64,000 nt of DNA, taken from Opitutia bacterium (GTDB taxonomy: Bacteria; Verrucomicrobiota; Verrucomicrobiia; Opitutales; Opitutaceae). Positions 50,310 to 58,970 of the stretch are shown here, piece after piece. The position numbers and the translations under genes are program-made. Under the pieces are notes generated by a model. That model worked only from the letters and a program-made list of their open reading frames with translations, was not told the DNA's origin and searched no databases. Within the stretch, counting starts at the first letter, position 1. Each line of letters starts with the position of its first letter. The stretch is taken from contig JACPPI010000007.1 of the NCBI GenBank assembly GCA_016190985.1, positions 1-64,000 of the forward strand, given 5' to 3'.

Positions 50310-51833
50310 GGCCTGCCGCGGCCGCGCCAGGACGGCCACGCCGAGGGTCAGCGCCGTGCCGAGCAGCGTGAACCACGGCCAGAAGATCTCCCTGCCGAAG
50401 GCGTGCAGCCACCACGCCCGCGTCGCCGGCAGGTTGGCCGGCCAGTAGACGAGGTTCATCGCGGCGAACGACACGAGCATCCCGGTCATCGCCGCGCGCG
50501 CCCCGACGCCGCGCGCGAACAGAGCGAGAATCAGTCCGCCGAGCAGCGCGCCGCTGGTCAGACCGCGCAGCGAGAACGCCGCGTCGAGCACGAAACGCAC
50601 CTCGCGGGTCAGCCACGCCGTGCCCACCAGCGCCACCGCCCAGCCCGCGGTCGACCACCGGCTGAGGCGCAGCAGCCGCTCCTCGCTCCAGCCCGGGCAC
50701 ACCGGCCGCACGAAATCCATCGTCGAGACCGAGGCGAGCGCCGTCAGGGCCGAGCTGATCGACGACATCGCCGCCGCGAGGATCGCCACGATCAGGCCGC
50801 CGCGCAGCAGGTGCGGCACCTCCGTCAGCATGAAGATCGGAAAGATGAAATCCACCGACTTGATGCCCGGCCGGCCCTCGGGCAGCGGGATCTGGAACGG
50901 ATGCCCCTGGTAGAACACCCACAGCAGCACGCCGACAAGCAGGAAGATGAGGAACAGCGGGAAGATCAGCACTGCGCTCAACGCGAGCGCCTTCCGGCCG
51001 TCGCCCACGGAGCCGCAGGCGAGCACGCGCTGCACGATGAGCTGCTCCGCGCCGTGCGTCGACAGCACCAGCGCCGTGCCGCCGAAGAGACCCATCCAGA
51101 GGTTGATCGGCGCGCCGAGCGTGAAATCCAGGTTGAGCCACGCCAGTTTGCCCGCCGCCCCGGCCTGCGCCAGCGCCGCGCTCCAGCCGCCGTCCACCAG
51201 CGTGGGAATGTAGAACAGCGCGAACAACCCGCCGCCGAGGAAGAGGCCGAACTGCACGGCGTCGGTCCAGATCACGGCTTTCACGCCGCCCAGGCAGGTG
51301 TAGAGCAGCGAGAGCCCGACGAACATCACGATGGCGCCGAGGATCGGGTCGACGAGCCCGCCGAGGCTGCACACTTGCTCGCCCAGCAACAGCCGGATGG
51401 GGATGCAGGCCACGAACACGCGCACGCCGGCCGCCAGCGTTTCCAGAAAAAGAAACAGGCCGGCCGCCAGCCGCCGCGGGCCGCGCCCGAGGTGGGTTTC
51501 CAGCAGCTGGTAGGGCGAGAAGATCTCGCCCCGCAGGTAGCGCGGCACCATCACGACCGCGAGGATCACGCGCGCGATCACGTAGCCGATGATCATCTGG
51601 ATGAACATCAGGTTGCCGCCGTAGGCGATGGCCGGCACGCCGATCACGGTCAGCGCGCTCGTCTCCGCCGCGACGATGGAGAGGCCGATGCCCCACCACG
51701 GGACGTTGCGGCTGCCGAGAAAATAATCCCGCGTGGTCTTCTGCTCGCGGCCGGACCACAGGCCGAGCGCCACGATGCCGCCGAGGTAGGCGGCGATGAT
51801 GCTCCAGTCGCCGGGACTGAAATGGCCGTTCAT
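50295..51833 (-). CDS. Sodium:solute symporter (SSS family)
   Basis: The 512-residue protein has about 13 hydrophobic segments. The start YFLGSRNVPWWGIGLSIVAA, then ETSALTVIGVPAIAYGGN, is the SSS motif. AAAMSSISSALTALASVSTM, with its serine-rich sodium-2 site, is the second signature. It should take up a sugar, carboxylate or nucleoside with sodium; the substrate is not evident. The extreme C-terminus and stop come from a repeat element. Confidence 0.92.
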   Translation of the reverse strand: MNGHFSPGDWSIIAAYLGGIVALGLWSGREQKTTRDYFLGSRNVPWWGIGLSIVAAETSALTVIGVPAIAYGGNLMFIQMIIGYVIARVILAVVMVPRYLRGEIFSPYQLLETHLGRGPRRLAAGLFLFLETLAAGVRVFVACIPIRLLLGEQVCSLGGLVDPILGAIVMFVGLSLLYTCLGGVKAVIWTDAVQFGLFLGGGLFALFYIPTLVDGGWSAALAQAGAAGKLAWLNLDFTLGAPINLWMGLFGGTALVLSTHGAEQLIVQRVLACGSVGDGRKALALSAVLIFPLFLIFLLVGVLLWVFYQGHPFQIPLPEGRPGIKSVDFIFPIFMLTEVPHLLRGGLIVAILAAAMSSISSALTALASVSTMDFVRPVCPGWSEERLLRLSRWSTAGWAVALVGTAWLTREVRFVLDAAFSLRGLTSGALLGGLILALFARGVGARAAMTGMLVSFAAMNLVYWPANLPATRAWWLHAFGREIFWPWFTLLGTALTLGVAVLARPRQAGGAR

Positions 51834-51865
51834 GGACGCGCCGAAACCGGGCGATAGCAGATCGC

Positions 51866-52768
51866 CTACTTTAACACCCCGGTTTCACGCCAACTTTTCA
51901 GCGGCTCCCACGGGGTCGTCAGGTGGGTCATCACGTCGGTGAAGAAGCTGAACACCGCGTCAGGATGGATCGGCGGCAAGGGCCTGCTCTTTGCACGACG
52001 GGCCTTGCGATCGATGTTCTCGGACCGGCGCAAAACATACACGTGATCAACACGAGAGCCGACAATGTTCACCTTGCCGGTTTCGAGCTTCAGGAATTCG
52101 GCCAGAAGAAACTGCCGGCAAAAGGGAAACCCGCGCTTCAGGTTCTCCGCCAATATCTCGCTGGCGAACCAGCGCGGGCGATCCAAGTATGTTTTGCATT
52201 CAACGGCCACGGCCGGAACGAATATCTCGTCGTCCTGATGGCGTGTTCCTGCGGTGAAGCGGCTGGTGATCTTCCGGCTAATGACAAAGTCAACACTGGC
52301 TGCCTGGTAATGGGGGCGGGGCAAATCAATGAACTGGCGGAAATCCGGAGCCGAAAAATACAAGCCGTGAAAAACTTCCCGCTTGCCGAGTTCGGCGGAT
52401 CCCCCGAGAGAAGAGACCAGCGGCAGAAACAGATAGGTGCAGAATTCTTCCAGGGCGGAGGGCTGAAGCGCGCCACGAGAATCGAAAGCCTGGTCGATCT
52501 CTGGCGTATCCAGGGTATTCCTGTATTCCCCGAACAATTGCGTCTGCCGATCAACAAAACCGCGCCAGCCATCCGACTTCTCGGCACTGCTGGGCACAAC
52601 GTTGGCGGCCAGACGCCAAGCAGCGTAACGCCGAGCGACCACTCGAAGCAAACGTGACCCCTTTCCATCACCTCCATCGACAGCCTTTTTGAGGATGTTG
52701 GCCCCATGGGGATACGCCGAAGGGAATTCGAAATGAGTGCCAAAAATCTGGGCGTTGGACTTCCTCAT
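51866..52768 (-). CDS. Probable type II restriction endonuclease, Bpu10I-like
   Basis: The 300-residue protein has a PD-(D/E)XK-like core in ASVDFVISRK followed by VPAVAVECKTYLDRP, where E-C-K is the likely catalytic pair. SRVDHVYVLRR and the ending VMTHLTTPWEPLKSW recall Bpu10I-family nucleases (CCTNAGC group). That family call is from memory of motifs and is moderate. It starts 4 bases after the stop of a C5-methyltransferase gene on the same strand, which supports an R-M pair. The ATG at 52768 is chosen for this coupling. Confidence 0.68.
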   Translation of the reverse strand: MRKSNAQIFGTHFEFPSAYPHGANILKKAVDGGDGKGSRLLRVVARRYAAWRLAANVVPSSAEKSDGWRGFVDRQTQLFGEYRNTLDTPEIDQAFDSRGALQPSALEEFCTYLFLPLVSSLGGSAELGKREVFHGLYFSAPDFRQFIDLPRPHYQAASVDFVISRKITSRFTAGTRHQDDEIFVPAVAVECKTYLDRPRWFASEILAENLKRGFPFCRQFLLAEFLKLETGKVNIVGSRVDHVYVLRRSENIDRKARRAKSRPLPPIHPDAVFSFFTDVMTHLTTPWEPLKSWRETGVLK

Positions 52769-52772
52769 GGCC

Positions 52773-53987
52773 TTAGGCGGTGGCGACGAGGCCAGCAGGC
52801 GTATGTCGGCGATTTTTGGCGGCCAAAACATGTGAAATCACATGCTGGGCCAAGAGCGGAGGCACGGCATTGCCGATCTGGTTATACTGTGAAAGGTGCT
52901 TCTCCGCATGGCGCCCTTCCCGGGCCAACAGCTTGGCGCTGACCACGGTTGGCTTGCCTTCGAAAACGTAGTGATCCGGGAACGATTGTATGCGAGCACC
53001 TTCTCGCGGCGTGAAGTTCCGGTGAAGTTCCGGGTGAAGGAAATTGGCGTAGAAGCTGGCGGCAATGGTGTGACAGGGACGATCCCAGTGCATTCTCCGG
53101 TTGTTCTGATCGTAAGCAGCCGGGCTCGACTCATGGCGCAAGCGTGCTCGGGGGGCATGCTCGCTTGAGACATCGCTTTGAGACTGGCCCGGGCGGATGG
53201 TTTTGAAGCGGGCTATCAGCCGAGGCGTGTGATTCATGGGCTGATGATTGCGCACAATTCTGCCGGCCATCCGTCGCATCAGGCGCTGATATTCGTTTTG
53301 TGCGGAAGATCCGTAAGGTTGAGCGTCCGCATCGCCTCCGACATCCACCAGCGGAAGATCGCTGATGGCATCCCGGACCGTTCGTGCAGGTGGCAAATGA
53401 AAGAGAGAAGAGGGGCCCTCTGGCGAGTGGGTGGGTTTTGGTGCGGGCAGCTCTCCGAACTCTTGCGAGGCCACAAAGAAAACACGGCGGCGTATTTGTG
53501 GCACGCCATAAAGATGGGCATCCAGCTCCCAAATTGATGTCGAATATCCCAGTTTGGCGAACTCATCGGTGATTACCACCGACACAGGCAGACCGCTGGC
53601 GGTCTTGGCCCGCAGCAGCCCAGGCACATTTTCAATGATCGCGGTGCCTGGCTCCAGGGCGCGAACGAAGCGCAGAAACTCCCGAAACAGCGAATTTCGC
53701 GGGTCCTTGGGATCTTTCTTGGCCGGTCCGGCGTGCGAAAAACCCTGACAGGGAGGACCACCGATCACGAAATCTGGATGCTTGGGAATGTGCCGGCGAA
53801 TCCAGGATGTTGTGCGGCTTCGGATGTCGGACTTGAGCACCTCGGTTTCCGGGTGGTTTCTTGCAAGCGTCTGACAGGCCCAATCGTCAACCTCCAGGGC
53901 ATGCGTTACTTTTCCACCGCACCATTCAGCTCCGAGGGAAAAACCACCCGCGCCCGCAAACAAATCGATGAAAATTGGGCGGGGCAT
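52773..53987 (-). CDS. DNA C5-cytosine methyltransferase (second R-M system)
   Basis: The 404-residue enzyme has motif I IDLFAGAGGFSLGAEWCGG, IV GGPPCQGFSHAG with the catalytic Cys, VI IIENVPGLL, VIII QIRRRVFFVA and X YNQIGNAVPPLLA. The target-recognition region (about 200-300) is longer than that of the NaeI-like enzyme. It should protect the site cut by the nuclease encoded downstream. Codon use is less GC-rich than in neighbouring core genes, consistent with transfer. Confidence 0.93.
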   Translation of the reverse strand: MPRPIFIDLFAGAGGFSLGAEWCGGKVTHALEVDDWACQTLARNHPETEVLKSDIRSRTTSWIRRHIPKHPDFVIGGPPCQGFSHAGPAKKDPKDPRNSLFREFLRFVRALEPGTAIIENVPGLLRAKTASGLPVSVVITDEFAKLGYSTSIWELDAHLYGVPQIRRRVFFVASQEFGELPAPKPTHSPEGPSSLFHLPPARTVRDAISDLPLVDVGGDADAQPYGSSAQNEYQRLMRRMAGRIVRNHQPMNHTPRLIARFKTIRPGQSQSDVSSEHAPRARLRHESSPAAYDQNNRRMHWDRPCHTIAASFYANFLHPELHRNFTPREGARIQSFPDHYVFEGKPTVVSAKLLAREGRHAEKHLSQYNQIGNAVPPLLAQHVISHVLAAKNRRHTPAGLVATA

Positions 53988-54024
53988 TTGCCTGCATAGA
54001 TGCGGGTTTCGCAGACGAAAGCAA

Positions 54025-54046
54025 GAGCGCGGTCCACCCTGCGCTC
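54025..54046 (-). terminator. Weak terminator-like hairpin at the serA 3' end
   Basis: On the minus strand GAGCGC pairs with GCGCTC around ten bases and is followed by TTGCTTT. The stem overlaps the serA stop codon. The short stem and broken T-run make this only a possibility. Confidence 0.35.
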
Positions 54047-55280
54047 AGTGCAGCAGCCGGGCGCGGATGGTGCCGGGCACGCTCTGCAGTTCGTCGATCG
54101 CGATCTCGCTCGCGGCGGCGTCCACGTCCATCACGCAGTAGCCGATGTGCTCGTTGGTCTGCAGGTATTGGGCGGAGATGTTCACCTTGTGGCGGCCGAA
54201 GCGCTCGTTGATGCTGGCCAGCACGCCGGGCACGTTGCGGTGGATGTGCAGCAGGCGGCTCTTGCCGGTGCCGGCGTGCTCGGGGAGCGTGACCTCGGGG
54301 AAGTTCACCGCCGTGACGGTCGAGCCGTTGTTCGAGTAGCGGATGAGCTTGTCGGCGACCTCGGTGCCGATGTTGGCCTGCGCCTCGACGGTCGAGCCGC
54401 CGATGTGCGGGGTGAGGATGACGTTGTCGAAGCGGCGCAAGGGTGAAAGGAATTCCTCGTCGTTGCCCTTGGGCTCCTCGGGGAACACGTCGATGGCGGC
54501 GCCCGCGAGGTGGCCGCGCGCGAGCGCGTCGGCCAGGGCGTCGATGTCGACCACCGTGCCGCGGGCGGCGTTGATCAGGTGCGAACCCTTCTTCATCGCG
54601 GCGAGCTGGGCCCGGCCGATGAGGTTTTTCGTCTGCGGCGTCTCGGGCACGTGCAGGCTCACCACGTCGCTCTCGCCGAGCAGGGCGGCGAGCTTGGCCA
54701 CGGGGCGGGCGTTGCCCATGGGCAGGCAGCCGGCGATGTCATGGAAGAGCACGCGCATCCCGAGGTGCTCGGCGAGGATGCCGAGCTGGGTGCCGATGTG
54801 GCCGTAGCCGACGATGCCGAGCGTCTTGCCGCGCACCTCGACGCTGCCCTCGGCGCTCTTGGTCCAGCCGCCGCGGTGCACGAGCGCGTTTTTGCCGGGG
54901 ATGCCGCGCAGCAGCATGATGATCTCGCCGAGCACCAGCTCGGCCACACTGCGGGTGTTGGAATAGGGGGCGTTGAAGACCGGGATGCCGCGCTGGGCGG
55001 CGGCGGCGAGATCCACCTGGTTGGTGCCGATGCAGAAGCAGCCGATGGCGGTGAGCTTGGGCGCGGCGGCGAGCATCCCCGCCGTCACCTCGGTGCGCGA
55101 GCGGATGCCGAGGAAATGCACGTCCCTCAGCGCGGCCTTGAGGGCGTCGCCGGTGAGCGACTTGGGCAGGTTGCGGACGCTGGCATAGCCGTCGCGCGTC
55201 AGCGCGTCGGTGGCGTTGGCGTGGATGCCCTCAAGGAAGAGGAACTTGATGCGGCGTTTGTCGAAGGAGAGTTTTTGCAC
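54045..55280 (-). CDS. serA: D-3-phosphoglycerate dehydrogenase
   Basis: The 411-residue protein is very similar to E. coli SerA (410): IGCFCIGTNQVDL, SNTRSVAELVLGEI, the NAD site GIVGYGHIGTQLG, GTVVDIDAL, AAIDVFPEEP and the active-site TPHIGGST. A C-terminal ACT domain (HIHRNVPGVLASINE through PGTIRARLLH) follows and should give serine feedback inhibition. It starts serine synthesis from 3-phosphoglycerate. The GTG at 55280 matches the E. coli start; a longer frame upstream is not conserved. It sits between two R-M systems. Confidence 0.95.
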   Translation of the reverse strand: MQKLSFDKRRIKFLFLEGIHANATDALTRDGYASVRNLPKSLTGDALKAALRDVHFLGIRSRTEVTAGMLAAAPKLTAIGCFCIGTNQVDLAAAAQRGIPVFNAPYSNTRSVAELVLGEIIMLLRGIPGKNALVHRGGWTKSAEGSVEVRGKTLGIVGYGHIGTQLGILAEHLGMRVLFHDIAGCLPMGNARPVAKLAALLGESDVVSLHVPETPQTKNLIGRAQLAAMKKGSHLINAARGTVVDIDALADALARGHLAGAAIDVFPEEPKGNDEEFLSPLRRFDNVILTPHIGGSTVEAQANIGTEVADKLIRYSNNGSTVTAVNFPEVTLPEHAGTGKSRLLHIHRNVPGVLASINERFGRHKVNISAQYLQTNEHIGYCVMDVDAAASEIAIDELQSVPGTIRARLLH

Positions 55281-55357
55281 GGGCGGAGCGCGACAATCAG
55301 CGGAAAACCCCGTCCCCGGCAAGGCCCGTGTGCGTAATAGCAAGCGCGGCCAAGCGC

Positions 55358-55966
55358 CTACTTGCGTTTAAGCGCACGTCTCTGCAAGGAATGACCGTCC
55401 ATACCCTTGGGGATGAGCGCCACGCCGGGATCAGTGCGGTCAAAGGACACCGCAATCACGGCCAGCAATCCGTCCAGTGCTTTTAAGTGCCGGTAAACGG
55501 GGAAATACGGCGCCAGCTCCTTGTAGTTGCCGATCCGCTGCGTCAGGAAGTGGTAGAGTTCGCGATCCGGCAGAATTAGGACGCCACCCGCCAGATGACC
55601 CTCGATGATCCCCATGCAGATCTTGTTCAGGGCCCGATGCGAGCTGGAGATATTTCCGGTTTCCCATTCCGCGGCAAATTGCCGGCCGTCGGGCAGGGGT
55701 TTCAGGGCATCAACTTTTCCCGGTCCCAGCCCCTGCGCGAGCACAGGGCGTTGCTCCAATTTCCAGCCCAAGGCATCTAGCTTTCGCATGAAACCAACCT
55801 TGATGGGCAAGACTCCATTGCCGTCCATCACCGGGCGAATGCTGAATTTGCGGGAATTGGCAGGCCAGACCACGTTGCCTATCGCCCGGCGAACATCATC
55901 CAGACACGCCCCCAAGGCGGCATGGGTTGACTGCCCAAACAGAATCTCCTCGTGGACGATTTTCAT
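55358..55966 (-). CDS. BamHI-family type II restriction endonuclease
   Basis: The 202-residue protein is alignable with BamHI (213 residues) along its length: NVVWPANSRKF with PIWPATSKTF, EWETGNISSSHRALNK with EFETGNISSAHRSMNK, TQRIGNYKELAPYF with TDRVTNFEELEPYF, and LIPKGMDG with LIPKGSDG. D86, E100 and E102 correspond to BamHI catalytic D94, E111 and E113. Cleavage of GGATCC is inferred. Its start overlaps the stop of a small HTH controller gene, and the matching methyltransferase is divergent, as in the BamHI system. Confidence 0.93.
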   Translation of the reverse strand: MKIVHEEILFGQSTHAALGACLDDVRRAIGNVVWPANSRKFSIRPVMDGNGVLPIKVGFMRKLDALGWKLEQRPVLAQGLGPGKVDALKPLPDGRQFAAEWETGNISSSHRALNKICMGIIEGHLAGGVLILPDRELYHFLTQRIGNYKELAPYFPVYRHLKALDGLLAVIAVSFDRTDPGVALIPKGMDGHSLQRRALKRK

Positions 55967-56262
55967 TTGCGTCCCTCCGTGTCGGCGGCCAATTCCTGCT
56001 CCATCAACCGCACAATCCCGGCAGCCGATTGCTTGGAGGCGGAGGCGAGGCGAAATAGCGTGAACAAGGAAACACCTTTCTCTCCCCGCTCGATCGCATA
56101 CAGGAAGGCTCGGTCCAACCCGGAGTGCTGGGCCGTGCGCGTGGGGTTGAAGTCGTCGGAGCCGCGCAGCTTGGCCAGCACCCGGCCAAAGATGCGGTTG
56201 AAGGCGGCTTCATCGATATGGGTTCCGCCATGCCACAACAGGCGTTCGTCGATTTTATCCAT
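55963..56262 (-). CDS. Controller (C) protein of the BamHI-like system
   Basis: The 99-residue protein has an XRE-type helix-turn-helix: FGRVLAKLRGSDDFNPTRTA followed by QHSGLDRAFLYAIERGEKGV, then SLFTLFRLASASKQSAAGIV. Small HTH proteins encoded just before and overlapping the nuclease gene are C proteins, which delay endonuclease expression until methylation is complete. A palindromic C-box lies 33 bases upstream of its start. The DRAFLYAIERG stretch resembles the DRTYIGDIERG segment of known C proteins. Confidence 0.87.
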   Translation of the reverse strand: MDKIDERLLWHGGTHIDEAAFNRIFGRVLAKLRGSDDFNPTRTAQHSGLDRAFLYAIERGEKGVSLFTLFRLASASKQSAAGIVRLMEQELAADTEGRK

Positions 56263-56294
56263 GCAGGAGCGTAGGCTTTTGGGATAAAGTTAGA

Positions 56295-56312
56295 TGTAGT
56301 CTATTGACTACA
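56295..56312. promoter_or_regulatory. C-box operator of the BamHI-like system
   Basis: TGTAGTC-TATT-GACTACA is an 18-base inverted repeat between the divergent controller and methyltransferase genes. The AGTC-N4-GACT core is that of C-protein binding sites. Only one full palindrome is seen, whereas many systems have two. The surrounding 100 bases are AT-rich and should hold both promoters. Confidence 0.8.
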
Positions 56313-56366
56313 ATTGATAAAAACGGATGCTCGCCCTGCTCCGCCTGCATCCCTAAAACCCGCAAC

Positions 56367-57407
56367 ATGTCAGTCGCCCCGTTACCTCCGGCCAATCACC
56401 GCACCGCCTTGGGCGCGCTCTATCAGGGCGACTGCCTGAGCTTGCTGCCGCAGATTGAGGCCGGCTCGGTGGACTTGATCTTTGCTGATCCGCCCTTTAA
56501 TTTGGGCAAATCCTACGCCTCCGGCATGGACGACGCGGTTTTGCCCGATCGCTATCTTTTGTGGTGCAAGCAATGGATCGATGAATGTGCGCGGGTGCTC
56601 AAGCCCGGGGGGAGTTTTTTCCTCTACAACCTGCCGAAATGGAATGTGGCGCTGGGGGCATTCCTGAACGAGCGGCTTACTTTCCGCCATCAGATCGCCG
56701 TTGAGATGACGTATACCCTGCCGATTTCTGGGCGACTCTACCCGAGCCACTACTCTCTGCTCTATTACTGCAAGGGACCGAAGCCAAACGTCTTCTCGCC
56801 CGACCGGGTGGCGATGGCGACCTGCCCGCATTGCTTTCAGGAACTGAAGGATTACGGCGGCTACAAGGACAAGATGAATCCCGAGGGGGTGAGTCTCAGC
56901 GATGTCTGGAAGGACATATCGCCCGTCAGGCATCGTAAATTTAAGAGGCGGAGCGATGCGAATGAGCTGTCGCTCAAGTTGCTTGATCGCGTCATCACCC
57001 TCGCTTCACGTCCGGGGGACCTGGTGATGGACCCTTTTGGTGGGTCCGGCAGCACCTATGCGGTGGCAGAGTTGAAGAACCGCCGGTGGTTGGGAATGGA
57101 GCTGGGCCCGGTCGATCAGATAGTCGCCCGGATGCAGCCGGCGAATCTGATGATAGAACGCCGCTATCTGGATGAGGCCCGACGCGAACTCAATGCGCTC
57201 TTCCCGCCTGAGGTGTTGGCGGGGAGACGAAAATGCGGGCACTGGACGCCAGGGAATATCCCCAAGGGGCAACCCCGCAGCAGCCCCAGGAAGCCCCTTC
57301 AGGAACAGGTCGAACTGGTGCTGCATGAAGAGGCGGCGGTTTACTCCGCTGCGCGGAAAAACAAGCCGAAGCACGGAGATGGCCCCAAGGCAAAGAAATC
57401 AGCATAA
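56367..57407 (+). CDS. DNA methyltransferase of the BamHI-like system (beta class, probably N4-cytosine)
   Basis: The 346-residue protein has motif IV (DLIFADPPFNLG, D41) before the SAM motif (DLVMDPFGGSGSTYA), the beta-class amino-methyltransferase order. MKPGGSFF-like LKPGGSFFLYNLP lies between. BamHI methylase makes N4-methylcytosine in GGATCC, and the same is inferred here from the partner nuclease; the DPPF motif alone would also allow N6-adenine. The ATG at 56367 (MSVAPLPPANHRT) is chosen. A basic Lys-rich tail ends the protein. Confidence 0.88.
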   Translation: MSVAPLPPANHRTALGALYQGDCLSLLPQIEAGSVDLIFADPPFNLGKSYASGMDDAVLPDRYLLWCKQWIDECARVLKPGGSFFLYNLPKWNVALGAFLNERLTFRHQIAVEMTYTLPISGRLYPSHYSLLYYCKGPKPNVFSPDRVAMATCPHCFQELKDYGGYKDKMNPEGVSLSDVWKDISPVRHRKFKRRSDANELSLKLLDRVITLASRPGDLVMDPFGGSGSTYAVAELKNRRWLGMELGPVDQIVARMQPANLMIERRYLDEARRELNALFPPEVLAGRRKCGHWTPGNIPKGQPRSSPRKPLQEQVELVLHEEAAVYSAARKNKPKHGDGPKAKKSA

Positions 57408-57422
57408 CACCCTTTCACTACG

Positions 57423-57884
57423 ATGCCCTCGAAACCGATCCCCGGCTCGTCGGGTGAAGTGCTGACCACCCTGCCTTCGGCCTACCAGCCGCACGCGGCC
57501 ACGGGTCTGCTGCACCTGCCGCGGTTCCTCGCCAAGGCCAAATATGTGAAACAGCACGGCGCGCTGCCGGCCAGCTACGCCAAGAACTACAAGCGCGGCA
57601 TGGACCGCTTCCTCTGCCAGCACCTCGGCATCGAGCCTGCGGCCGTCGAGAAAATCGTCTTCGAGTCCGCCACCGACGCCGAGATCGACGCGAAACTGAA
57701 AACCATCTTCCCCGCCGACGTGCGCGCGGCGAAGTGGAACCGCGACTATGTGCAGAAGGGCATGACGCCGAGCGGCCGGGAATTCCTGAAAGAGGCGCTG
57801 GCCAACATGGGCTGCGCCGACCGGGTGGACCAGATCGTCAGCGTCGTGGATTTGATCGAGTTCGACGAAGGGCGCATTGAGTAA
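57423..57884 (+). CDS. DUF5069 domain-containing protein
   Basis: The 153-residue protein reads LLHLPRFLAKAKYVKQHGAL and KNYKRGMDRFLCQHLGIEPA, then WNRDYVQKGMTPSGREFL. These are DUF5069 features, in which LPRxxxKxR is characteristic. The function is unknown; relatives are common in Verrucomicrobiota and Planctomycetota. It follows the methyltransferase by 15 bases on the same strand, but its GC-rich codon use suggests it belongs to the host rather than to the R-M island. Confidence 0.8.
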   Translation: MPSKPIPGSSGEVLTTLPSAYQPHAATGLLHLPRFLAKAKYVKQHGALPASYAKNYKRGMDRFLCQHLGIEPAAVEKIVFESATDAEIDAKLKTIFPADVRAAKWNRDYVQKGMTPSGREFLKEALANMGCADRVDQIVSVVDLIEFDEGRIE

Positions 57885-57970
57885 GGGACGACCCGCCTTC
57901 GCCGTGGCTTCCGCCGTCGCCCGGGCTATGGCGGACAAGACGGCTGGCGAGCGAGGGCCTGCTTACGGCT

Positions 57971-57998
57971 CTGTCCTCTGACCTCTGTCGTCTGTTCT
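57971..57998. repeat. Heptad array (CTGTCCT type)
   Basis: Four units read CTGTCCT, CTGACCT, CTGTCGT and CTGTTCT. Before it (57.89-57.97 kb) is a run of GCC/GGC-rich short palindromes including TTCGCCGTGGCTTC, similar to the short hairpin repeat loop. Nothing coding is seen in this gap between convergent genes. Confidence 0.8.
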
Positions 57999-58002
57999 CC
58001 GC

Positions 58003-58329
58003 TCAACACGGCTGGTGGCCCCAGTCGTTGTCCTTCAGCTCCTTCTCGAAGCGCTTCATCTGCTCCTCGGGAGTCAGGGTCGGCGCGGGTGGCATGGTCT
58101 GGTGCGAGCCGTCGCAGGTCGCGCCCGTTTTTGAATGTTTGCAGCCGCAGAAATACACGGGGCCGCTCTGCCCGGCCTTGAACAGCTTGGGCGCGAGACC
58201 CGTGCCCTTGTGCGAGCCGTCGCAAAACGGCTGGGCCGCGCTCCGCCCGCAGGCGCACCACGCGTAGGTCTTCCCCGCCTCGACGTTGACGGCATAGGGC
58301 GACCGCTGGGCGATGACGGGCTCCGGCAT
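58003..58329 (-). CDS. CDGSH-type iron-sulfur protein with two CDGSH motifs
   Basis: The 108-residue protein has two [2Fe-2S] CDGSH units, CACGRSAAQPFCDGSH and CGCKHSKTGATCDGSH, each with the three Cys and one His ligands. This is the tandem-motif architecture of bacterial mitoNEET-type proteins (MiNT-like). An acidic helix at the C-terminus (TPEEQMKRFEKELKD) follows. It is probably a redox or cluster-transfer protein. The next gene downstream, on the same strand, encodes nothing related. Confidence 0.93.
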   Translation of the reverse strand: MPEPVIAQRSPYAVNVEAGKTYAWCACGRSAAQPFCDGSHKGTGLAPKLFKAGQSGPVYFCGCKHSKTGATCDGSHQTMPPAPTLTPEEQMKRFEKELKDNDWGHQPC

Positions 58330-58338
58330 GGAGGGGGG

Positions 58339-58869
58339 TTATTTTTCCCGAGTGCTGAACGGCGGCACGGTCTGCAGCTGGGGCTTGGGCTTGCGGGGGA
58401 GCCAGCGGGGGACGTCGCGGCGGTAGTCCTCATACATCGCCCCGAAGTTGCGGCGGAGCACCTCCTCCTCCCAGAGTTGCACGAGGACATGCGTGGCGCA
58501 CATGAGCATCACGAGATAGACCGTGATATTCCACGACCAGAAGAAAAGGGCTTGGCTGCCGATCAGGGCGAAGATGGCGAGATACATCGGATTGCGCACC
58601 CATTTGTAGGGGCCGCGGCGCACGAATTTTTTCGGCGGGTCGAGCGGCAGGGGCGTGCCCTGGCCGCGCGTGGCGAACAGCCACTGGCTGGAGAGAAACA
58701 CGGCGACCGCGAGCGGCGCCAGCCCCGCGGCGGCGTATTGCGGCCAGTGCCACACCGCCGGCCACTCGGGGTGCCGCTCAAACCAGTGCAGCGGCACCCA
58801 GCCCACGACGAAGCCGGGCACGATGATCGTGAAGGCGAGGTTTTTGAGGAGGAGCCAGAGGTGATTCAT
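58339..58869 (-). CDS. Isoprenylcysteine carboxyl methyltransferase-like (ICMT/PEMT) membrane protein
   Basis: The 176-residue protein has four to five hydrophobic segments. The C-terminal motif RNPMYLAIFALIGSQAL, then EEEVLRRNFGAMYEDYRRDV and PRWLPR, is that of the ICMT/phospholipid methyltransferase family (RHPxY, then E-x2-L-x3-F-x2-Y-x2-Y). Bacterial members methylate unknown small molecules or lipids with SAM. The ATG at 58869 follows a decamer-repeat element. It is 9 bases upstream of the CDGSH gene on the same strand. Confidence 0.85.
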   Translation of the reverse strand: MNHLWLLLKNLAFTIIVPGFVVGWVPLHWFERHPEWPAVWHWPQYAAAGLAPLAVAVFLSSQWLFATRGQGTPLPLDPPKKFVRRGPYKWVRNPMYLAIFALIGSQALFFWSWNITVYLVMLMCATHVLVQLWEEEVLRRNFGAMYEDYRRDVPRWLPRKPKPQLQTVPPFSTREK

Positions 58870-58882
58870 TGCCGGAAGGTGC

Positions 58883-58912
58883 CCACGGACAGACACGAAT
58901 GAACACGAAGAG
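58883..58912. repeat. Decamer array (CACGGACAGA type) upstream of the ICMT-like gene
   Basis: Units CACGGACAGA, CACGAATGAA and CACGAAGAGG lie 13 bases before the ICMT-like start. The next 55 bases hold a GGACAG/CTGTCC stem (ACAGAACAATTCGGGCAATT region). This is the third decamer element found at a gene 5' end. Confidence 0.78.
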
Positions 58913-58970
58913 GGGATTTGGACAGGAGGAACAGAACAATTCGGGCAATTCTGTCCAAGATAATTTCCGG

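Noticed and set aside
55963-57407. Toxin-antitoxin system (HTH gene overlapping a small gene)
   Set aside because: The small gene aligns with BamHI including catalytic residues, and a methyltransferase and C-box are adjacent, so it is a restriction system.
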